Positions 10,733 through 22,380 of a stretch of DNA of 64,000 bases are shown here, in pieces. Source of the stretch: Pogostemon cablin. Taxonomy: Eukaryota; Streptophyta; Magnoliopsida; Lamiales; Lamiaceae. The translations under genes and the position numbers were made by a program. The stretch is taken from NCBI GenBank assembly GCA_023678885.1, contig CM042993.1, positions 7,462,501-7,526,500 on the forward strand, written 5' to 3'. The first letter of the stretch is position 1, and each line of letters opens with the position of its first letter. Below the pieces are notes generated by a model that saw nothing but the letters and a program-made list of their open reading frames with translations, searched no databases and was not told the DNA's origin.

Positions 10733-11646
10733 TAAATTTTATCACTTTTTATTTATTTCACCCCACACTAAAATTACACAATTCACCCCACACTAAAATT
10801 ACTTTGTGTAAAACAGTAAAAGATCTCCTCAAGTCTTTGTTATTAATATAAAAGTCGGTGTCTACTTTATTAATTTTTAAATGGTAATGTAGTATTTTTA
10901 GGTAATAAATAAATTTATAAAGTATGTTAGGTATGTTAGGTGGGAGTGATTTGTAAATAAGATGTACTTTTAAGGTTGGAGATTAATGTGATGTTTCCTT
11001 TTTGGGTGGTGAAATTTAATATGGAACAAACGAAAATAGTAAGTGTGAAATTTAACTTGGGACGGAAGGATGAATTTTCATATAAAAAGATCTACTGTAA
11101 TTTTTAGTTTATTTCTCAACTTCACTTTAAAAGTATTTTATTTGAAGATACAAATTTTGTTTTAATTTTCAAATTAGAGCTTCTCCTAATTTTAATTTTT
11201 CAAATTTAATATTACATCCGTCCCAAGAAGATTATTTTTTTTAAAATTATTTTATATGACATGAACTAAAAAAAATAAATTTTACGGTAAATCTTAAAAT
11301 GAAAAAAATATAAAATTGTACTTTAAGAAAAAAACTAAATTTAAATCTAAATTGAAACATTCATAAAATCATTTTTTAAATTGAGATCTAAACTAAAAAT
11401 TATGTATTTGTATGAAATTCTTCCCATTACATTATTATCAATTTTTATCCATTTCATGTAAGTTTATCTATGAAACGGTCTACACAAATGTTTGACAATA
11501 TTTTAATGTGTAGTTGAGAGCTGGATACATTATTATTGTATGTGGATCTCATAAAGAGATATTAATTGTTTTATTTGAGTTATATCTATAAAAAAAAAGA
11601 GAGAAAATGAGTACTTTATATACTTACCAAAATAACAAAATTAATA

Positions 11647-11850
11647 CTCCCTCCCTCCGTTTCTAAGATATCAATTTTATTATTTTTGGCGTCCGCTTCA
11701 AATGTATCCATTTCCCATATTTAGTAAAAAAAATACACAATATGGCCCACCATTTTCCTCTAATACAACTACCAACTTTACATTTAATAATAATACTCCT
11801 TAATTCACGTACAAAAAGTAAATGGACACCTTAGAACCAAATGGACGGAA
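11647..11850. mobile_element. Stowaway-type MITE
   Basis: It begins CTCCCTCCCTCCGTTTC (TA flank) and ends CAAATGGACGGAA. The subterminal TTCTAAG/CTTAGAA words are inverted. The same TTCTAAGAT subterminal motif occurs in the Stowaway copy at 62859-63044. Confidence 0.7.
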
Positions 11851-12490
11851 TATTTTTCAAGGAAACGAAGTGAATATACATAGGCAAACATTATGAGTAT
11901 ATTTGTTTTTCTTATTTTTCTATCCAAAATTAAGATTATGTAATCCATTGATTTGGTGAACAGATTACATAAATATCATCTATCCCTTATACACATTGCA
12001 TCCTATCCTCTAATACATATAACCCCTACTCTTAAATATTAATTCAATATAAAGTTAAAATTCATAAAATGTGATAATATTTTGAATAAAAATTAATAAT
12101 ATTCTTAATAAAAAATAATAACTATTTCAGAAAACATAAGAAGCGACTCACATGTATCAGTCTCATGCAAGTATTGTCCGAAATAAAAAGTTACCGAATT
12201 AAATTAATACAAAATGATTACATCCAAAATAATTATAAAGTTATAAAATTAAATTTGAATTTAAGATTAAAATCGACATTTTTTCAAATTTTATAAATGA
12301 TTTTAGAGAACGTGGGTGTTCGTTCTCTTTGAATTTTGAATATTTTACCTATAATGAATAGATTTTCGTTTTGGTAATCTTTGTTTTCTATGATTTCTCA
12401 TATTGATTTTAATACGATAGCTGCACAATTTTTTCTATATTTTTAATGGTGAAATAACCTGTAATCAACCAACACTAATTAATAAGAAAA

Positions 12491-13230
12491 AGTGCGGGGT
12501 GACAGGAGTAATTATAAGGCGACGTTTAAGTTGATCCTGGTTAAGGAGCGTTCCAGCAACGTTTATTTTAAGTGTTTGGCCCGGAGAATAACACTCGGGC
12601 TCTTGTCGGCCCGTTGCTATTCCCACTATAGCAAGGGTTTAATTACCCGCCTAAAATGGGTGGATAAGAAATAGCCGGAGGGATAAGCGATGAAAATACT
12701 TTTCTGGCCTCTTTCGTTCTCATCACAACATCATCAGTTCCACAGTGTTTCTTTCTCATCGGTGTAAAAAAAATGGAAGAATTCTCTTTCACCCGGAATT
12801 GTCCAGCGCCGCCGACCGTCACCAACCCGTAATTAAAACCACCGCCACCGCCACCGCCGCCATGGTTCCATAGAAGAAAACTAAGCTAACCCAGGTCAGG
12901 ATAAACAAATCTTCACAAATCCCCTCGATCTCCCTCTTCAACCCTTTACGAGCGGCAATTGTGGGATCAACGGAGTGACAAAATCGTGCGCCATTTTCTT
13001 GCTTTCCTCTTCCTTATTCAATTTCTACGTATTTTTCGTTACAATTGAATTCTTGTGTTAATCTAAGAATTAGTGAATCTTAACAGTGTAAAACCAAGAA
13101 CAGTGTTAGAGATCCCATCCAAAAAAGCTCTCGATGAAATTTTCAATCTCACTCTGCCTCGGCATAGAAATCAATGTCGCCTTCTCTTTCTTGTAAAAGG
13201 GTAGATTAGCAAAATGATTTATCTGTTAAC
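12491..13230. other. GC-richer block, possible decayed gene 5' end
   Basis: Composition changes sharply from the AT-rich surroundings. It contains a stretch reading like a leader, with (CCACCG)n-type trinucleotides near 12838-12862, and a possible splice donor AACCCAGGTCAGG near 12888-12900. The best open frames (60 residues each strand) match nothing I recognise, so no product is proposed. It could be a truncated gene start or captured sequence. Confidence 0.35.
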
Positions 13231-13439
13231 ACGTAAGGTAAAAAAGTCGAGGATTAAGGATATAAAGGGTTAACCTCAACTAAAGGACTATTCAACCGTA
13301 GTTGTATTTATCCCCAAGCCTTAAAGTAAACGACGCCTAAGAATGAGCATAACATTCTTAGTATAAAAAATAAATTTATGAGAAGTGAGATTATTAGAAC
13401 GACTTATTCAAAAAATGCATGGGCTTATGAAATCGTTAA

Positions 13440-13815
13440 GCATGCATACCACATATATCAGTAAAGATAGGTGCAGATAGTGCATTTAGTTCAAGATGGC
13501 CTAAAGCACCAAGAATGATACGTTCAGCATCTCCCGAGATAGAAATAGAGGTTAACCCCAACCGTTTAGCAACATACAAACTCTCATGAAGAGCAATTCA
13601 GGTGGCCTAAAATAGGAAGAATAATATGCTGCATTTTCCAAAAAAGAAACAGATGTTAACTCCAACCGTTTAGCAACATACAAACTCTTACGAAGAATAA
13701 GGAATTCATTACTTCAGGATCTTCGAATGTCTGTGTATTTCTTACTTAATTCAAATACAAATTTTTCATTCCGCTTAGATACATAAACACCACAGTCAAC
13801 ACATGAGATCTCTTT
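13440..13815 (-). pseudogene. RNase H-like (RVT_3 type) domain remnant, internally duplicated
   Basis: On the minus strand from about 13815 the reading is CVDCGVYVSKRNEKFVFEL, resembling the first strands of plant RNase H-like domains (DGxxGxGxxxRNxxGxF). A stop follows (IRRS*), then NEFLILRKSLYVAKRLEL, resembling the AExxALxxGLxLAxxLG helix with its conserved Glu. A second copy of the helix and strand follows nearer 13440-13600: ESLYVAKRLGLTSISISGD. No intact frame remains. Such domains occur in LINE elements and in stand-alone plant proteins. The assignment is by motif reading only. Confidence 0.5.
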
Positions 13816-15780
13816 GAAATAACACCATTAAAGTATATACGAAAATTTAATTCTAGTGGGAATCGCCAATATGCTTTAAAAAAGAAATCGGAATCCTTTC
13901 AAGCTAGAGATGAACAACTTAATATTCAACTAAAATAGCAAGCATTTGCTCTACTTACATATTGTGATTTTGAAAGATTAAACCACCTATACTTAGATAT
14001 TAATTAATTCTTAATCAAATTGGCATTCAAAGTTGAATATTTTGTGTTAGGTTAGATTAGCCCTAATTAATTTATAAATTTATATCCCATTTGATAGTGA
14101 GGACAAGGAAGGAAACCTAAAAATTACTCCAACAACAAAAAATCACCAATGGCAGCATAAAACCCGGTGGGCCCACGCGCTAAATCGGGTTAAATAACAA
14201 AAAACGTCAAAAGCGCGCGTCTTGATCTTGAAAGATAGAGATGCTTAAACCTCGTATGGTTTTCGGCGGCGGAGCACTGACGTGGCGCCATAATAGAGCG
14301 CCAGGTCCACAGCGTTCTGCTCGGACGATAAGCGGCTGACGTGGGCGTTATCACATACACTGTGTGTGAACCGACAAACGGAGATGGCTTTAACATTTGA
14401 TTTCTCTCCGATTAAAATAAGTAAAGTAATGTTCGTTGTAATAAGACGAACTCCAAATTGTTTAAAACGTTGAAACTGCTACTCTTATCACATTAATTCA
14501 CAATTTTCTCACCAATTAGTTTCACGATAAGCTTCACACAAAAAAAAAATGAGTATATAAAAAAACTAAAAGAAATTATTCAATAACCTAAAAATATATT
14601 TTAATGTCAAATTTAATATTCATATCTAAAACATATAATATTACTTTACATTTTATTTATTATTTAAAAAATAATATGAAACAGTATATACGAACCAAAC
14701 TACGCGCGACGGAGTTAGTATTTTTTAATTTAAATAATTAATCAATTTTATTGACTATTTTAATAATATAATATTATTAAATAATTAAAAAAGTATAAAT
14801 AAATTAATTGTTTTAGATAAAATGATGAATTCTTGAAAACAAATTAAGTGTATTTTATAAAAGATAAATGATGAAGACATGAAGTGTGCCAGAAAGTGGA
14901 GTATTTGATATATGAATTAAAAGATGTGAGAAATAAATATTAATTGAGTGGAAGAAATTTAAAGATGAGCAAATTACGAATTACGTACATGTATTATGGA
15001 TGATATATTTACAAACGTGAGAATATTTAAGATTTTGACAACAAAAAATTTATGGAACGGTATCATATTCGTGGAATATTAACATACTTCCATTCCACTC
15101 TTTTGTATGATAGGTAACCATTCCTCTGAATTAAAATTAATATTATTATTATCTTTATGACAAAATATTATTCGTAATATTATGGAGAGTAACACTCATA
15201 TTGTATTTTTTGAAAGGAATATTTTTCGAAAATGATACCTAAACCTAATTTCACACCATTTATAATAATAAGATTTACATAATTAAGAAAAGGAAAAAAA
15301 AATATTATGTAAATCAAAATGAATAATTCTGCAATGATTGTTAACTAGCTAGGATAAAAAAATAAAACGCATAAATTTGTGTGTTCCAATTAGATTACAC
15401 GTCACTGATCACTATTCGTGTAACTAAATCCTATCCAACTATTTCATTTCATCCTACCAAACTTTATATATTGATACTTTTATATAATTTATTTACAGTA
15501 TATGACAGCTCTCGTACCATTTTATCATTTTATTAAAAATATACTCATTTTTCTTTTAAAATTTTATCATTTTTCATCTATCTTAATTATTTACAAAATT
15601 AATGGAGTAGTTTATATTATTATTATCACTCATCATCAATTGAATATTATTTTTTATTAAAAAAATTATCATTTCTTATCCATCACGAAAGATATTTTGT
15701 GAAGTAGTCTCACATAAAAATTTATGTCAAAATAGTATTAGTAGTAATTCGAAATATATACCTGATTGTATGATTTGTTA
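13816..15780. other. Intergenic, mostly AT-rich
   Basis: Apart from the GC-rich promoter-like block at 14155-14400, nothing coding or structured was recognised. It contains scattered poly-A/T runs. Confidence 0.5.
14155..14400. promoter_or_regulatory. Orphan GC-rich promoter-like block with ACGT cores
   Basis: The block contains the palindrome GTGGGCCCAC near 14168 (TCP-factor type site GTGGGNCC), two TGACGTGG motifs near 14278 and 14336 (ACGT-core, bZIP/ABRE-like), and several GCGC words. The surrounding kilobases are AT-rich. No gene start is identifiable on either side within 1 kb, so this may be a displaced or decayed promoter. The regulatory reading is inference from motifs. Confidence 0.35.
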
Positions 15781-15789
15781 TCATAAACT

Positions 15790-15940
15790 GATAATATTAT
15801 TATCATGATAGTTAGAAAAGCAAATAAATCATGGTCAAGATGCCACAAATCTACTTCCCATTTAAGAACATTTAGTGGGGCCACAAACGATCTTGCTGCA
15901 AGAGGAACACCATTATTTCTGCATTTAGACAATCTTTTTT
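15790..15940 (-). pseudogene. Possible NB-ARC (GLPL-motif) fragment of an NLR gene
   Basis: On the minus strand, KCRNNGVPLAARSF followed by a WEVDLWHL block resembles the region after the GLPL motif of plant NB-ARC domains (KCxGLPLAAKxxG…W). Only about 45 residues are open and nothing else of an NLR is nearby. A chance match is possible. Confidence 0.25.
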
Positions 15941-16259
15941 CACAAAATCTGATCATGCGTTACGATGGATTCATTCATCAACTAAAATGGTATTTTTAAT
16001 AAATGATATGTATGCTTATTATTATTTTTATTTATATTAAATTAAATTTGATAAATAAAAATTGAAATTTAAGCATGTAATGGAGATGAGTGGCAAAATC
16101 AGTAATTATATTCAGTTTTTCATGCCCCCACGACCACGAGCATGGTAGTGTGGCGAAAAGTCACCATAAATAATGAAAAAATCAGAGTTGAAACTTGACT
16201 AGATAGGATTAAATATTAACCATGGTTAGCTGAGTATTGTTAATGTTTTCATGGAGGAT

Positions 16260-16268
16260 CTATAAATA
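16260..16268 (+). promoter_or_regulatory. TATA box of the PEP carboxykinase gene
   Basis: CTATAAATAG lies 256 bases before the start codon, followed by a pyrimidine-rich leader (CTTCTTCTTC, TCTCTCTCCC). Position and leader composition fit a core promoter with a start near 16290. Confidence 0.7.
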
Positions 16269-16523
16269 GCACACAACGCACACACTGCCCATTCACTCAT
16301 CACCTTCTTCTTCATCGCCTTATCTTTCTCCTTGAATGTTGAGCTTTCCGTTTTGATTCATTCCTATTCTGTTACGATTTTCTCTCTCCCCGTAAATTTC
16401 TCTCTCTTCCACGTTTTGATTGATTGCTCCATAACTGAATTACAGAGGATTGATTTCTTGCAGAGAAAGCTATTGCTGTTGTATATTTGATTGCGTCGTT
16501 TGCTGTGCCTGTGTGTAGAAGAA

Positions 16524-19500
16524 ATGGCGACCAACGGGACTAACGGCTGCACAGGGCGGAATGGGTTGGCGAAGATTCATACCCAGAAACGAGCTGACGG
16601 CGTTTGCCACGACGACAGTACGACGCCGGTGAAGGCTCAGACGATCGATGAGCTTCATTCTCTTCAGAAAAAGAAGTCTGCTCCGACCACTCCCATTAAT
16701 GGGATTCAGGGGCCTTTCACCGCTGCGACGGAGGAGGAACGCAAGAAACAGCAGCTTCAATCTATCAGGTATTCGACGATATTCCCCAGAGATGAATGCG
16801 ATCTGCAGTTTGGAATAGTATTCTTACGTTTGTTGTTGGTGTGTTTTGTGCATCAGTGCTTCACTGGCTTCGCTAACTAGAGAAACTGGACCCAAGGTGG
16901 TGAAAGGAGATCCGGCGAGCAAGTCCGGCACGCCGCGGGTGGTGAGCCACCACCACCATGTCAGCCCCACCATAGCTGTTAGTGACAGCTCTTTGAAATT
17001 CACTCACGTCCTCTACAACCTCTCCCCTGCTGGTAATCTTAAAGACATGGGTTTTGAATTCATCCTGCTGATCATAGTTGACAAATTTGATGATTTGTGA
17101 TGAATGCAGAGCTATACGAGCAGGCCATACATTATGAGAAGGGATCTTTTATTACATCGAGTGGTGCTCTTGCCACTCTTTCTGGGGCCAAAACAGGGCG
17201 TTCCCCCAAGGACAAGCGTGTAGTAAGGGATGAAACTACTGAGGAAGATCTTTGGTGGGGAAAGTAAGTGTCTTTCTCAAACCCTCTATTGAAAACTTCA
17301 AAATATTAGCAGAAAACTGATATGAAACATTTTTGGTATATTACAGGGGATCGCCCAACATTGAAATGGACGAGCATACTTTCATGGTTAACAGAGAAAG
17401 AGCCGTGGATTACTTGAATTCTTTGGACAAGGTAATCTTAATTTAAGCGGTGTCGGTGAACAAGTTTGATTTGTAAGATAAAGCCATGTCGTGTCTTGGG
17501 TTGGTCCCTTGTAAAGAACATGTTTGTTCTTCAACTTTATAAGATCAGATGAATAGGCATCATAATCCACAGTTTGGATCCACTATTTCTTGAAAATATT
17601 CACTAATGATATTAAAACATGATTAAAAAAATAGGAATAATTCATTGTAGGCACAAACGTATAATTATGTTAAGATACATCCATAAAAATAAATTATTAT
17701 TAGGTACAATTTTTAGAGTTAAAATTCCAAATTTATCCTTAATTAAAATATATCTCAATAATATCTCTTCCACTCTCAACGTATTTCACTTTAAGATTTC
17801 TTGACTTGCCATAATGAATTATAATTAATTCCCATGAATTCCTATTCATGTTGTTAGAAACCCCTTGACTTGCCATAATGAATTATGATTAATTCCCATG
17901 AATTCCTATTCATGTTGTTAGAAACCCCCAACCAAATTTGCATTTCGTGCAGAAAAATATCATTAATTGCGAGAATTGGAAGATAAATATGCATTTCGTG
18001 TAATTTCGTGCAGAAAATTAACTACATAAAAAATCTGCATTTCATGCAGAAAATTAACTATTAAAAAATCTGCATTTCGTGAAAAAAAAATCAACTAAAC
18101 CTCCTTCAAATTGCATTTTTTTTAACCGGAATTTGCATTTCGTGAAAAAAAATCAACTTAACCCCAATCAAATTTGCATTTTTAACTAAAATCTACATTT
18201 CGTGCAGAAAAATCTGCATTTAAAATATAAATTTGGATATTAGGGCAAAAAGGGAAATACATACATAAATTTTGTAGTTAGTAGTAAGAGTTAATTTAGA
18301 ATGTATCTATCAGTTAATTACGCTTAGGGAGTGTAGTGGATAGTAACCAACCCAAAAAAATATAAAATTGAGGTTCTTATGCTTGATTTCAGAGCATTAG
18401 CTGCATCCAATAAATTACATTAATTAAACAATTATTTGACACTAACTGACTAGCTTTCTCTGTAGAAGTGGTCCAGTCCTTCCCACACCTAAATTATCTC
18501 TATTTGTCTATAAAGTCGATTTTTTTTTTTCCCTTTTCTCTTGAAGTTCCTTTAGTATGTCCATTATAGTCATATAAATCTGAAATTGAGAATGTGAAGA
18601 GCAGGAGTGATGCTATTATTTTTGTATCTTTATGCTAGATGGCCATTACTGGATTGATCCTTTAATCTTTATGGTTTCTTGTTTGTTTGTTTTGTTTGTT
18701 GTTTTTTTGTTAAGGGGGTGTTTGCAAATTATTTTAGGACACAGAAATAATTTTTTATAAACGCTACCCACTCACACATATTTAAAAAAAAAAAAGAAAC
18801 AAAAAGGTGATTTTGTCATTAAATAATTGATTGCAAATAATCCCTGTTTACCATATTTTCAAATTTCAACTAATTGTGAAATTATAATGACTAAAATATT
18901 GATCATGAAAATTGTTATTTAAAATGTGTTTGTAATTAAGCTGTTACCTTCTCTTTTGATCTCTTATTGATAGTCTAATGAACTTTGAAGTGTAAATCTT
19001 GGGGGTCTCAAGACTATGCTCTAACACTGTTTGAGTTTTTTTATGCTTGTAACTGGTTATTGAGCATTGAATCCGTCTGATTTCAGGTCTTTGTGAATGA
19101 TCAATTCCTGAACTGGGATCCACAAAACCGTATTAAAGTGAGGATAGTCTCAGCCAGGGCTTATCATTCATTGTTCATGCATAACATGTAAGTGAATACA
19201 CGCGTTTGAATACTCTTCTTTATCATGTTCTTCTTGTTTGCAGTTCTATGTACCCGTTAGCCCCACCAGATAAGTTGTTTAATTTACATTGTAAACTCGA
19301 TTCCATATCTTGATTGATGACACTTTTTATGGGAGAAGTGAGATAGCTGCATGAGGTTTAGGGGGGGGCCTATAGAGAAGGTGCCAAAGTAAAAAAAATA
19401 CTGTATTAATATTTGTACAATTGGATAACCGGGTCGGTGGCAGGTGTATCCGACCCACACCCGAAGAGCTGGAGAACTTTGGTACTCCGGACTTCACTAT

Positions 19501-21260
19501 TTACAATGCTGGACAGTTCCCATGTAATCGTTACACACACTACATGACATCCTCCACTAGCATAGATTTAAACCTCGGTAGAAGGGAGATGGTTATCCTT
19601 GGCACTCAGTATGCTGGGGAGATGAAGAAAGGCCTTTTCAGTGTTATGCATTATCTCATGCCTAAGCGTCAAATCCTCTCCCTTCACTCTGGTTGCAATA
19701 TGGGCAAAGACGGAGATGTCGCCCTTTTCTTTGGCTTATCAGGTAAAGTATCATCATCGGACCAGCATTCCGATGTGGTGCCCGTTCCCTTCCCAGCCGA
19801 TATGTGTCTTCTCACCCATTCTCTGTGCATGAGTGCTTCTCTTTTGAGTACAATGGCCTTCTTGCTTTGCAGTCTATGACTCTTTTATTGACTGGCTTAG
19901 TTTGTCTTTCTTTGTTTTCCCTCCTCATTTTAGGCACTGGAAAAACTACGCTGTCTACTGATCATAACCGCTACCTTATTGGAGACGACGAACACTGCTG
20001 GAGTGATAATGGTGTGTCGAACATTGAAGGTGGTTGCTATGCTAAGTGCATTGATCTCTCCAGGGAAAAGGAGCCGGATATTTGGAATGCTATCAAGTTT
20101 GGGACTGGTATTATTTTAGTGCAGTTGTCTCTTCATTTCAACTATTGTGGGATCAATAATGATCTATGTTTTGGCAGTGTTGGAGAATGTGGTGTTTGAT
20201 GAGCATACCAGAGAAGTGGATTACTCCGACAAATCTGTAACAGGTGAAACATCAATTAGATTAGCATCCTGCTGTTGCAATTCTTGTCTTCTTATGTTGT
20301 GAATGATACACGAATCGTCTTGGATTCGACTGCAGAGAACACTCGAGCTGCATATCCAATTGAATACATCCCCAATGCTAAAATCCCATGCGTTGCACCT
20401 CACCCTAAGAACGTCATACTCCTCGCTTGTGATGCTTTCGGTGTGCTCCCCCCGGTGAGCAAGCTGAGTCTGGCACAGACGATGTATCATTTCATCAGTG
20501 GCTACACTGCTCTGGTATGGAAACTAATTTCCTCTCATCCTTCTTACAGAGTTAAATTAAAGTAAATATACAATCCACTTCAAAATTTTACTATATAGGT
20601 TGCTGGCACTGAAGAAGGAATCAAGGAGCCACAGGCAACATTCTCAGCTTGCTTCGGAGCAGCCTTCATTATGCTGCATCCTACCAAATATGCAGCCATG
20701 TTAGCTTCCAAGATGCAGAAGCATGGTGCCACAGGGTGGCTCGTTAACACCGGCTGGTCCGGTGGAAGGTACGGAAATAAACCTGCTAAGGTTAACTAGA
20801 TCATGAGATGATACTACACAATCTTCTCATTTAAGGGAAGCTTCATCATGCAGATATGGCTCCGGCAGTCGAATCAAATTGGCATACACTCGAAAGATCA
20901 TCGATGCAATCCACTCGGGCAGCCTTATAAAGGCGAACTTCAAGAAAACGGAGGTGTTCGGGCTGGACATTCCAACTGAGGTCGAGGGCGTGCCTTCGGA
21001 GATTTTGGAGCCCATGAACACTGTGAGCTTTTCAAAAGTCACTACTGTTTTTCAATGGTTTGATTATATTTCTTTGGTGTGATTTAACAATGATGATGGG
21101 GTGTGTGGAAATGCAGTGGTCAGATAAGAAGGCTTACAAGGAGACACTGCTGAGATTGGGTGGGCTTTTTAAGAACAACTTCCAGGGATTTGTGGCTCAC
21201 AAGATTGGGAAGGATGACAAGCTCACTGAGGAAATTCTTGCTGCTGGTCCTATTTTCTAA
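16524..21260 (+). CDS. PCK1: Phosphoenolpyruvate carboxykinase (ATP), 12 exons
   Basis: It catalyses oxaloacetate + ATP to PEP + CO2 + ADP, the committed cytosolic step of gluconeogenesis from organic acids, lipid and amino acids. Exons: 16524-16768, 16857-17032, 17110-17263, 17347-17431, 19087-19187, 19444-19742, 19934-20107, 20178-20243, 20336-20514, 20599-20768, 20854-21022, 21117-21260. All have GT-AG borders and sum to 653 codons plus stop. Residues 1 to about 110 form the Ser/Thr-rich N-terminal extension typical of plant enzymes. The catalytic part has the kinase-1a loop GLSGTGKTT (about 351-359, split over exons 6/7), the metal site LIGDDEHCW (368-376), the adenine-binding EGIKEPQATF and the RYGSGSRIK segment. 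The end GPIF is typical. Length is close to the plant norm (about 670). Start: first Met after the leader, beginning MATNGTNG. The gene looks fully functional. Intron 4 (1.65 kb) contains tandem repeats. Confidence 0.97.
17808..17936. repeat. 65-bp tandem duplication in PEPCK intron 4
   Basis: The unit beginning CTTGACTTGCCATAATGAAT and ending GTTGTTAGAAACCCC occurs twice back to back with one or two differences, so it is a recent duplication. Confidence 0.9.
17937..18220. repeat. Degenerate GCATTTCGTGCAGAAAA array in PEPCK intron 4
   Basis: The word TTTGCATTTCGTGCAGAAAA or close variants recurs about eight times over 280 bases with irregular spacing (near 17938, 17992, 18008, 18040, 18071, 18132, 18172, 18195). 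Confidence 0.8.
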
Positions 21261-22380
21261 ATAGGGATGATATAAATTAATAAACGAATATCTGCACTAT
21301 TATATTATTTATTTACACGGAATTGACTCGAATTTGGCCTATCATAATGTAAATCCATTCTTGATTGAATAAATACAGATATTCTGTTTTTACTACTCCT
21401 CTTTGAATGTTTTCAACACTTGAGAGAGGAAAGGGAGAGGGACAGCCGTTTCTTGCTGCAAACTTTTTATTGGTTTGAAGGGAAACATGTAGTACAAGTA
21501 ATATGGTTTGAGATCTAATTTCATTTATGGGATTTATGTCACGTCTTGAAAATTAGCACAATTTTATTAGAAGGAAAAAAGGAAAAAGAGAGGAGAATAA
21601 AGGACTGCGTTTAAAGAACTTACTTATGTAAAGATTGAGAGCTTTCCGCATTAAAGCTAATTCAATCGGATGAAATATTTGTAACTAAATAATGAGTATA
21701 AGATGTAGAAATATTTCAAACGAATTTAGGAATTGATTAAACTATTGTTGATAGCTTGTTTCATCCGGAAGAATTGGAGCATAAATACTGGCACGCAAGT
21801 ATTCTCTTTACTCATCATTATCATCAAAATTACTAATAAATCGAATTCAATGAATTTGGTGAAAAGTTTACATTATCAGTAATATTTTTTGAAGGGTAAC
21901 AAATGCAAAACATTATTCCCCAAATGCTCTGTCGCTCTGAACTATTCTGTTGATGGTAGAATCCGACAATATTTGTACCCTAAACCCACTCACGGAGAAA
22001 TATAACAAATTGAAATATAATCATACTTTACAAAATGAAATATAATAAAATCCTAAAAATATTACACACCACATATTAAAACTAGTCATAGACAAAGAGT
22101 GACTATTAAATATCATAGTGAAGTAAAAAAATTGTCAATTTAATTGGACTTCAAATAGTACATTTCCCAAGGGGACTTGCAATAAATTTGTTAGCTATCG
22201 AACCACAAGCAATATCACCCCATGTTTCAAAATTCTGGGGAGATCTCCAGAGGGTCAATGGAATTGATGTATTGAGTGGTGTACAACATATGCTCACCTG
22301 CAACTTCGATCACACGACACTGAAGGCAGACGCTCCCATCTCGAGCATGTTTTTCATCATAGTGTTTCGTCTCTAGACGA
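21261..22380. other. Convergent intergenic region between PEPCK and DUS1
   Basis: It holds the PEPCK 3' UTR (candidate AATAAA signal near 21368) and the downstream part of the minus-strand dihydrouridine synthase transcript. No other gene is seen. The open frame at 22188-22376 has no recognisable product. Confidence 0.6.

Larger units (their letters stand above)
9067..12490. other. Gene-free AT-rich stretch with MITE remnants
   Basis: No coding sequence is supported. It holds an A/G-rich tract near 9095-9140, a family B copy (9430-9700), Stowaway-type elements (10531-10732 and 11647-11850) and isolated Stowaway-like termini without a partner (CTCCCTTTGTTACG near 9354, CTCCCTTCGTCC near 10112, GGGACGGAAGGA near 11059). 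Confidence 0.6.

Noticed and set aside
14190..14396. Minus-strand frame of 68 codons in the GC-rich block
   Set aside because: No recognisable domain; the block's motifs fit regulatory DNA better than coding sequence.
16470..16760. Minus-strand frame of 96 codons opposite PEPCK exon 1
   Set aside because: It is the antisense shadow of the real N-terminal exon.
17937..18220. Repeat array resembling a CRISPR-like pattern
   Set aside because: Spacing is irregular and units drift; it lies in an intron of a nuclear plant gene, so it is an ordinary degenerate tandem repeat.
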